This document shows positions 6,725 through 10,850 of a stretch of 10,850 nt of DNA, piece by piece. Under the pieces are notes generated by a model. The model was given only the letters and a program-made list of their open reading frames with translations, was not told the DNA's origin and made no database searches. Position 1 is the first letter of the stretch. Every line of letters begins with the position of its first letter. The translations under genes were made by a program, and so were the position numbers. The stretch covers positions 1 to 10,850 of the forward strand of contig CAZCWX010000206.1 in the NCBI GenBank assembly GCA_964502465.1, read 5' to 3'. The stretch comes from CAZCWX01 sp964502465. GTDB taxonomy: Bacteria > Desulfobacterota > Binatia > Bin18.

Positions 6725-6729
6725 GATGC

Positions 6730-6736
6730 CCTCCTT
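6730..6736 (-). promoter_or_regulatory. Ribosome binding site of the UGSC selenoprotein gene
   Basis: AAGGAGG lies 5 nt before ATG 6724 on the minus strand. It decides the start against a non-ATG codon 30 nt further upstream (6754). Confidence 0.8.
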
Positions 6737-6744
6737 GTGAGAAG

Positions 6745-6884
6745 CGGTTAGCAATCAGCGTTCAGCTCTCAGCCTGCAGTCAGAAAAGCAACAACCAACA
6801 CACGAGATCTAAAGAGAAACTTCCTTTTTCTTCCTGGATGCTGACTACTGACTATTGAGTGCTGACTGCTGATAGCTGAAGGCT
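6745..6884. repeat. Intergenic repeat region with inverted TCAGC/GCTGA-rich arms
   Basis: The spacer between the divergent selenoprotein and DsbA-like genes starts with a TCAGC-rich arm (about 6748-6784, including CAATCAGCGTTCAGCTCTCA) and ends with a GCTGA-rich arm (about 6838-6884, including TGACTGCTGATAGCTGAAGG). The arms are roughly reverse complements of each other, so the region could fold into a long imperfect hairpin. The right arm contains the exact 16-bp repeat shared with 6100-6115. I interpret it as a dispersed intergenic repeat or small non-coding mobile element; no gene is visible inside. Confidence 0.55.
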
Positions 6885-6887
6885 AGT

Positions 6888-6893
6888 TATAAT
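6888..6893 (+). promoter_or_regulatory. Possible -10 box (TATAAT) for the DsbA-like gene
   Basis: A perfect TATAAT lies about 66 nt before the preferred start at 6959, at the edge of the intergenic repeat. No good -35 hexamer is present at 16-18 bp upstream, so it is only a candidate. Confidence 0.35.
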
Positions 6894-6958
6894 GTAACCC
6901 TCTCGCCCTTGCAACGTTCAGGATGATCCAGTACCTAGCAAAAATGAGGTGCACGTTC

Positions 6959-7564
6959 ATGCCAAACGTTATGGTCCCCATTTACTACGACTATGCGTCG
7001 TCTTTGTGTTATGTCGCAAAAAAAGTCATGGAGCAGCTTGCAGGGCAACTTGAGATCGAGTTGTTGTGGAAAGGGGTACAGATTTCGCGTCGCCATCCAG
7101 GGTGGAAGAATGGTGAGATGATTGGTGATGAGGCCAGAGGTAAGATCTTTCGTGTCGCTCGCGAGACCGGCGTTACCCTACGCGTACCAGAACGCTGGCT
7201 GGATTCATCCTACGCTTTGGAAGGAGCAGAGTTCGCCAAAGAACAAGGGAAATTCGTCGAGTATCATAACGCAGTGTTTGGTGCGGTGTTCGAGGAAGGC
7301 AAAGATATTGGTGATCTTCCTACCCTCCTCAGCCTCGCTGAGCATATCGGGCTGCCACCCGCAACTCTAGAAGACGTATTGAAAGCTGGCACGTTTACCA
7401 CCCGCATCAAGGAGACCGAAGCTGAGGCCACCACTTTTGGGATTGCAGGCTATCCGACATTCATGCTCGGGGCCTTTCCTTTGATCGGCATTCAGCCAGC
7501 GGAAACCATGCGCTTATTGATCCAACGGTACGTCGATCAGTCACAGAAACAGGTCACACACTAG
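6959..7564 (+). CDS. DsbA-family (FrnE/HCCA isomerase-like) thioredoxin-fold protein with SxxC site
   Basis: The product has 201 residues with the DsbA/FrnE plan. An N-terminal beta strand (MVPIYYDYAS) leads into the active-site helix, a helical insertion covers about 60-150, and the cis-proline loop GIAGYPTFMLG is at 161-171 with Pro166. The usual C-P-W-C is replaced by S14-S15-L16-C17, so only the second cysteine remains. This fits a non-disulfide role such as an isomerase or glutathione-type enzyme, or a monothiol redox role; I cannot distinguish these. There is no signal peptide, so it is probably cytoplasmic. ATG 6959 is chosen because a GAGGTG Shine-Dalgarno sits 7 nt upstream and the domain's first strand begins there; ATGs at 6944 and 6923 are also in frame. 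It is transcribed away from the selenoprotein cluster. Confidence 0.85.
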   Translation: MPNVMVPIYYDYASSLCYVAKKVMEQLAGQLEIELLWKGVQISRRHPGWKNGEMIGDEARGKIFRVARETGVTLRVPERWLDSSYALEGAEFAKEQGKFVEYHNAVFGAVFEEGKDIGDLPTLLSLAEHIGLPPATLEDVLKAGTFTTRIKETEAEATTFGIAGYPTFMLGAFPLIGIQPAETMRLLIQRYVDQSQKQVTH

Positions 7565-7679
7565 CCAGCAGGGCCAGAGCGGAATCCGAGAGAGACAAAG
7601 AGACGAGACAGAGCGGGCGCGAGCTGCGTCCTCAGTTGTGTTGACTTCCTGATCGCGCTTCGTTCCCTCTCAGCTCCTT
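7565..7679. other. Gap between convergent DsbA-like and HIT genes
   Basis: The 115-bp gap has a short GAGAGAGACAAAGAGACGAG tract at about 7589-7608, reminiscent of the GAGACA repeat at 2809-2885 but imperfect and brief. I see no clear intrinsic terminator for either gene. Confidence 0.4.
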
Positions 7680-8114
7680 CTAGCGGGGCCAATGCGATTG
7701 CAAGAGCTTCTGTAGCTGCGCAAACTGCTGGTCGGTCATGTCAATTGTTTTCGTCACCTCAGGAGGTTTTGGCCAATCTTGATCAGTGAAGATCCTGCCA
7801 CACGCTTCTCGTGGTGAGGCATAGCGCGGAATGACGTGAAAGTGCACGTGTTTATCGATCATCATTAAGCAGAGATAGTTGATCTTCTCGAACGCAAAGG
7901 CTTGTTGGAGGGTATTTTCCAGGTCGGTAGTGACATTTTTCAGTTCCGCAAATGCCTCGGCAGAGACAGCGGACATGCGAGTTGCTTCTTCTTTACACGC
8001 CAGGACCAGGCTTCCAAGCGTGATTTGCTTGGGTCGGAGGAGCACGACCCAGTGCTGATATTCATGCAGGAGCGTGCTGGGATAGTTAAACTTGAGCAAC
8101 GTTTCATTCGGCAT
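7680..8114 (-). CDS. HIT-family (histidine triad) nucleotide hydrolase/transferase
   Basis: This 144-residue protein carries the histidine triad H89-V-H91-F-H93 in MMIDKHVHFHVIPRY, which defines the HIT superfamily (H-phi-H-phi-H-phi-phi). The middle His is the catalytic nucleophile that attacks the alpha-phosphate of nucleotide conjugates such as AMP-lysine, ApnA or related adducts. The length and the N-terminal hydrophobic strand (YQHWVVLLRPKQITLGSLVL) match small HIT proteins, including the typical R-P-K-x-x-x-x-G-S segment. Start ATG 8114 has an AAGGA 8 nt upstream. It lies 30 bp after the LLM oxidoreductase stop on the same strand, so the two probably form an operon. The substrate is not determinable from sequence. 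Confidence 0.9.
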   Translation of the reverse strand: MPNETLLKFNYPSTLLHEYQHWVVLLRPKQITLGSLVLACKEEATRMSAVSAEAFAELKNVTTDLENTLQQAFAFEKINYLCLMMIDKHVHFHVIPRYASPREACGRIFTDQDWPKPPEVTKTIDMTDQQFAQLQKLLQSHWPR

Positions 8115-8144
8115 ATTGCTGATCCTTTACTCCTGGGACTAGCT

Positions 8145-9155
8145 TCATGAATGGGCAGGTGCGAGGGCGCGCAGTGTCTGGAGTATTCGCTCTCGCTTCC
8201 GCGCGAGATCTGTCTCGAAGGTCAACAATTGCAGGAACGCTGTATCCACGCCAGCTTCCATATACCGCAGGACATGCATGCGCATCTCTTCTACTGAACC
8301 GCGAATCACCAGATCATCGACCACCTGTTCGGGGACCGCAGCCACGGCTCCCTTACGGTCACCGCGTTTCCACGCTTCCCACATGGGTGTCAGCAATGCT
8401 GTGCGTCCCAACCACTCGTGAAACTTTTGGTATACCGTCACATTCAGGTAGGTATTGATGTGACGTCGCGCGCCAATATCAGATTCTTGGGTTAATGGAT
8501 CGACACACACAAAAAGTCTTGCCGTAATCTCAATCGATTCCGGATCGCGACCAGCTTGCTTTGCCGCGTCTCGCACCACGCTTACGGATTTCTTGACGTC
8601 TTCTGCTGAGAGCCAGTTAAGAATTGCACCATCGCCCAATTCCCCAGCAATGCGCAGCATATTTGGGCGGAGCGCTGCAACATGGATTGGAATGGCCGCT
8701 GTTGGGGAGCGACTCAGGCGGAAACCATTCACCGAAAAGGTCTCTCCCTGAAAGACGACACGTTCCCCAGCCAGCGCCTGTCGCAGGAACTGGACCATTT
8801 CGCGCACCCGTGTCGCTGGACGACGAAACTGTCCGCCGTTCCAGGTTTCAACGATTGGTTGTGAGCCCGCACCAATCCCTAAGCAGAACCGGCCCGGCGC
8901 AATCTCCGCTATCCCAGCCGCGCACATTGCCAGTGTTGCCGGTCCACGGGTATACACGTTCGCGATTGCCGTACCAACACGCAGGTGTGTAGTTTGACCA
9001 ATGACCGCCAGGGGCGAAAAACAATCAACTCCATCAACTTCCATCGACCAGGCATCGGTATAGCCAAGCTGTTCTGCCTCTCGTGCAATCCCAGCAAGTT
9101 CGGCTAAAGTGAAGCCATCCAGCGGGACAGAGAGTGACCATCGTTTTTGACCCAT
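8145..9155 (-). CDS. LLM-class (luciferase-like) F420-type oxidoreductase
   Basis: With ATG 9155 the protein has 336 residues, the usual length for luciferase-like monooxygenase/F420-dependent reductases with a TIM-barrel fold. Recognisable parts are WSLSVPLDGFTLAELAGIAR followed by EAEQLGYTDAWSMEVDGVD near the N-terminus. TTHLRVGTAIANVYTRGPAT precedes IAPGRFCLGIGAGSQPIVE (the conserved G-R-x-x-L-G-x-G strand). IPIHVAALRPNMLRIAGELG and the following DGAILNWLS complete the family pattern. Such enzymes use F420 or FMN to oxidise or reduce varied substrates; whether this host makes F420 cannot be seen here. A longer frame to 9197 exists, but GGAGGG at 9160-9165, 4 nt before ATG 9155, supports the shorter start. 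It leads an apparent two-gene operon with the HIT gene. Confidence 0.9.
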   Translation of the reverse strand: MGQKRWSLSVPLDGFTLAELAGIAREAEQLGYTDAWSMEVDGVDCFSPLAVIGQTTHLRVGTAIANVYTRGPATLAMCAAGIAEIAPGRFCLGIGAGSQPIVETWNGGQFRRPATRVREMVQFLRQALAGERVVFQGETFSVNGFRLSRSPTAAIPIHVAALRPNMLRIAGELGDGAILNWLSAEDVKKSVSVVRDAAKQAGRDPESIEITARLFVCVDPLTQESDIGARRHINTYLNVTVYQKFHEWLGRTALLTPMWEAWKRGDRKGAVAAVPEQVVDDLVIRGSVEEMRMHVLRYMEAGVDTAFLQLLTFETDLARKRERILQTLRALAPAHS

Positions 9156-9159
9156 TGAG

Positions 9160-9165
9160 CCCTCC
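9160..9165 (-). promoter_or_regulatory. Ribosome binding site of the LLM oxidoreductase gene
   Basis: GGAGGG on the minus strand, 4 nt before ATG 9155, supports this start over the longer frame beginning at 9197. Confidence 0.65.
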
Positions 9166-9193
9166 GTTCCTATCAGGGTATTTGCGTAGCGAG

Positions 9194-9207
9194 CCACTCG
9201 CGAGTGG
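9194..9207. promoter_or_regulatory. 14-bp perfect palindrome upstream of the LLM gene
   Basis: CCACTCGCGAGTGG is its own reverse complement and lies 39-52 bp upstream of the LLM start. Its position suits an operator for a dimeric repressor (TetR-like, for example), but it could equally be chance or a scar of the neighbouring mobile DNA. No regulator gene is adjacent. Confidence 0.35.
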
Positions 9208-9338
9208 GGACACCTCCGCGAGTCATAGCGCCCCCAGTCTGCCCCTGGACGGTTGCATCGTCAACCGGTCGTCTCTCGCAGAGAGGAACGTTAAAAGTTG
9301 ACTCCTTGACTGTATCCCTGTCATCTGTACGAAGCCGA

Positions 9339-9896
9339 AGAACCCGAGAATGTCTGCGGCTGCGGGTCAAAGATATTGACTGCAGCGCCAACCATATCGT
9401 CGTGCGCGAGGGCAAAGGCAACAAAGATCGCCTCACCATGTTACCCCTCGTCGTCAAAACGTCGCTGATTGCTCATCTTGCCCACGTCTGGGAGCTGCAT
9501 CACCGCGACCTTGCTCAGGGCTTCGGTAACGTGTACTTGCCAGACGCCTTACACCGCAAATACCCCAGTGCTCCGACAGAGTGGGGCTGGCAGTGGGTGT
9601 TTCCCGCCTCGCAGCTCAGCGTCGATCCGCGTTCTGGCACCCGCTGGCGTCATCACCTGCACGAAGTGATGTTGCAACGCGCCGTGCGCGCCGCCGCGAG
9701 CCAGGCCGGCCTCGTCAAGCCCGTAGGTCCCCACACACTGCGCCATGCCTTTGCCACGCATCTGCTGGAAGATGGCTATGATATCCGTACCATTCAGGAA
9801 CTATTGGGCCACAAGGACGTCAGTACGACCATGATCTATACCCATATGCTGAATCGCGGGGGCAAAGGCGTGACCAGTCCCTCGGATCGACTCTGA
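9339..9896 (+). pseudogene. N-terminally truncated integron-type tyrosine recombinase
   Basis: About 185 residues match the C-terminal catalytic half of integron-integrase-like recombinases. The order is RECLRLRVKDID, then VVREGKGNKDRLTMLP (catalytic Lys), then VYLPDALHRKYPSAPTEWGW and QWVFPASQ, the extra segment typical of IntI-type enzymes. Next come HTLRHAFATHLLEDGYDIRT and the ELLGHKDVSTTMIYTHMLNR end with the catalytic His and Tyr. Homology begins near 9345. The whole N-terminal core-binding domain and most of box I are missing, and the upstream frame (from 9204) is unrelated sequence belonging to the LLM upstream region. Box II residues H-x-x-R, H and Y are intact, so truncation is recent or the C-terminal half is retained. 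It is unlikely to be active. No attC-like array or gene cassettes are visible after it. Confidence 0.85.
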
Positions 9897-9951
9897 GGCA
9901 ATACGCGTTTTACAGCGGCCTACCTTTACCCGAAGAGGTCGGTTTTAGGTC

Positions 9952-9974
9952 CCCTCTCCCCTTGCGGGAGAGGG
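9952..9974. repeat. GC-rich hairpin repeat (CCCTCTCCC-GGGAGAGGG)
   Basis: CCCTCTCCC (9952-9960) pairs perfectly with GGGAGAGGG (9966-9974) around CTTGC. It is followed by ACAGGGTGAGGGG. This exact style of element is a common dispersed intergenic repeat in proteobacterial-type genomes (from memory, not searched). It may also act as a bidirectional terminator after the recombinase remnant, though no U-run follows. Confidence 0.7.
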
Positions 9975-10044
9975 ACAGGGTGAGGGGAAAAGGACCGATG
10001 ACGACGCTACTCATCCAAGCGAAAAATGCTATAGGGAGGAGACT

Positions 10045-10440
10045 ATGCGGACCCGCTTAACATTGTATCCTGACCAAGGTGGTGCTAAACAACTGCGTGA
10101 GCGGTATGGAGAGCGTCTGGTATGTGTACGATACCGGTACGACGAGGTGAAAAAGCAGCGGTGGAAGACCATAGAGTTGATTATCGAAAAGAGCGCGTGG
10201 GAGCCACCGACGCCCAAGTGGCAAGCCGACACGCTCGTCGCCCTTCAGGTGGCGGCGCAAGAGCGCGAGGTACGGCAGCAAGTGAAAGCCGCAGGCGGGA
10301 AGTGGAATCCGCGAGAGGTGGTGTGGCAACTGCCCTATGGGCAAGTAGTCACCTTGGGGCTCACGGACCGGATCGTCAGCCCGGCAGAGGGAGGGGAGAA
10401 GGAAGGCCATCTACAGATAGAGGGGACGAAGCCCATATAG
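10045..10440 (+). CDS. Small conserved protein of unknown function next to IS91-type transposase
   Basis: This 131-residue basic protein starts MRTRLTLYPDQGGAKQLRER and continues GERLVCVRYRYDEVKKQRWK. Later it has a VKAAGGKWNPREVVWQLPYG segment and GLTDRIV. Start ATG 10045 is preceded by a strong GGGAGGAG at 10034-10041. I recall similar small proteins in metagenomic bacteria near mobile elements but know no function. The pattern R-x-x-V-K-x-A-G-G-x-W-x-P-x-x-x-x-W-x-L-P resembles the short beta/alpha unit that replication-associated or DNA-repair small domains use to bind nucleic acid; this is speculation. No signal peptide or membrane span. It lies between the truncated recombinase and the transposase and may belong to the same element. 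The last 20 residues (AEGGEKEGHLQIEGTKPI) look like a poorly conserved tail. Confidence 0.75.
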   Translation: MRTRLTLYPDQGGAKQLRERYGERLVCVRYRYDEVKKQRWKTIELIIEKSAWEPPTPKWQADTLVALQVAAQEREVRQQVKAAGGKWNPREVVWQLPYGQVVTLGLTDRIVSPAEGGEKEGHLQIEGTKPI

Positions 10441-10464
10441 CGGTAGATGGAGGCATCTGTAGAT
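10409..10464. repeat. 10-bp inverted repeat ATCTACAGAT/ATCTGTAGAT
   Basis: ATCTACAGAT at 10409-10418 is the exact reverse complement of ATCTGTAGAT at 10455-10464. The arms flank the stop codon of the small protein, with several further TAGAT/AGATGG words between and after. It could form a stem around the stop or mark an element boundary. Confidence 0.5.
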
Positions 10465-10644
10465 AGATGGGGCCATATATTAGGGAAGAGGGGAAAGTCG
10501 TCCAATCCATGTTGGACGAAATCGCGAGACGCGATGGAACTTGGAGTGAGACCAGGGAAGGAAGCGGAGGGGATCTAGTAGCAAGGGACCAGAGGGAGAA
10601 GCGCAGGGTCCCATTACCCACGCCGAGCGAGGCAAGTGTCGATC
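10441..10644 (+). other. Non-coding leader of the IS91-type transposase
   Basis: This 204-bp stretch is purine-rich and has no convincing gene. It holds one arm of the 10466-proximal inverted repeat and the two tandem hairpins described separately. Short frames through it show no domain. Confidence 0.45.
10498..10535. repeat. Two tandem perfect hairpins upstream of the transposase
   Basis: TCGTCCAA (10498-10505) pairs with TTGGACGA (10512-10519) around TCCATG. One base later ATCGCG (10521-10526) pairs with CGCGAT (10530-10535) around AGA. They lie about 110-147 bp before the IS91-type transposase start. IS91-type elements have hairpin-bearing ends recognised by the Y2 transposase, so this could be the 5' (terIS-like) end; that is inference. 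Confidence 0.5.
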
Positions 10645-10850
10645 ATGGCCAGTCGCGTCCTCCAACAACTCCTCGATGCCCACTATCCCGCCTTTGCCCA
10701 GACGCATCCGTTGCCTGAGCACGTGCGGGAGGCCGTCCATTGTGTACGGAGGTGCCGCACGGCCGCGTTAGGCGGGCATGTGCAGGCGTGTCCCGCGGGG
10801 CATATCGAGCGGGTGTGGTACAACTCGTGTCGCCACCGCTTTTGCCCGCA
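10645..10850 (+). CDS. IS91-type transposase, N-terminal zinc-binding part, runs off right edge
   Basis: The frame from ATG 10645 to the edge gives 68 residues, beginning MASRVLQQLLDAHYPAFAQT. It continues into the cysteine-rich N-terminal zinc-binding domain: ALGGHVQACPAGHIERVWYN then SCRHRFCP. Candidate zinc ligands are C49, H53, C62 and C67; the next expected C of C-P-x-C lies beyond the window. This arrangement is characteristic of IS91/ISCR-type transposases, which replicate as rolling circles through a later HUH/Y2 domain not visible here. An in-frame TAG at 10579 limits the start; GTG 10636 is an alternative. A GAGG-like Shine-Dalgarno lies about 10 nt upstream. It makes the right end of the window mobile DNA and may form one element with the small 131-residue gene. 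Confidence 0.87.
   Translation, partial: MASRVLQQLLDAHYPAFAQTHPLPEHVREAVHCVRRCRTAALGGHVQACPAGHIERVWYNSCRHRFCP

Noticed and set aside
9897..10044. attC sites or gene cassettes after the integron-type recombinase
   Set aside because: No attC-like imperfect inverted repeat with conserved core sites is visible, and integron cassettes normally lie on the other side of intI; only a common hairpin repeat is present.
10467..10718. Plus-strand 83-codon frame overlapping the transposase start
   Set aside because: It is in a different frame from the recognisable IS91-type zinc-binding sequence and has no domain of its own.

Overview
The window is a bacterial chromosomal segment of moderate GC with compact, mostly single-gene or short-operon transcription units. 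The gene content (LLM-class F420-type oxidoreductase, short-chain dehydrogenase, a UGSC-motif selenoprotein, an integron-type integrase fragment and an IS91-type transposase) resembles uncultured soil or marine lineages of the broad deltaproteobacterial/Tectomicrobia/Binatota kind. That placement is inference from gene style, not a demonstrated assignment.

Layout. The left end (1-1492) is a scar-like accessory region. It holds an unrecognised gene running off the left edge on the minus strand (missed if only complete ORFs are considered), the last part of a tyrosine recombinase on the plus strand, and a type I restriction methylase (HsdM) on the minus strand that is cut off just after SAM motif I and butts against the recombinase tail near 660-675. 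A plus-strand AI-2E/PerM-family membrane protein (1747-2802) then converges on a minus-strand YchF-like GTPase (2903-3949), with a GACAGA/GATAGA hexanucleotide tandem repeat between their 3' ends.

The centre (4185-6724, minus) is a compact three-gene cluster read in the order UGSC selenoprotein, an uncharacterised 360-residue protein, then an SDR-family oxidoreductase. The key point of the window is the first gene. Its reading frame is interrupted by one in-frame TGA at 6443-6445, and reading it as selenocysteine gives a 200-residue protein with a U-G-S-C motif at residues 94-97. A perfect 8-bp stem with a GUG loop begins 11 nt after the UGA, as expected for a bacterial SECIS element. An automatic caller would break this gene into two unrelated ORFs.

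Facing away from this cluster is a DsbA/FrnE-like thioredoxin-fold protein whose CxxC is reduced to SxxC (6959-7564). It converges on a two-gene minus-strand unit, an LLM-class oxidoreductase followed by a HIT-family hydrolase (9155-7680). The intergenic spaces around the selenoprotein cluster carry copies of a short TGACTACTGACT/GCTGATAGCTGA-type repeat.

The right end (9339-10850, plus) is mobile DNA: an N-terminally truncated integron-type tyrosine recombinase with its C-terminal catalytic boxes intact, a widespread GC-rich hairpin repeat, a small conserved protein of unknown function, tandem hairpins, and the start of an IS91-type transposase that runs off the right edge.
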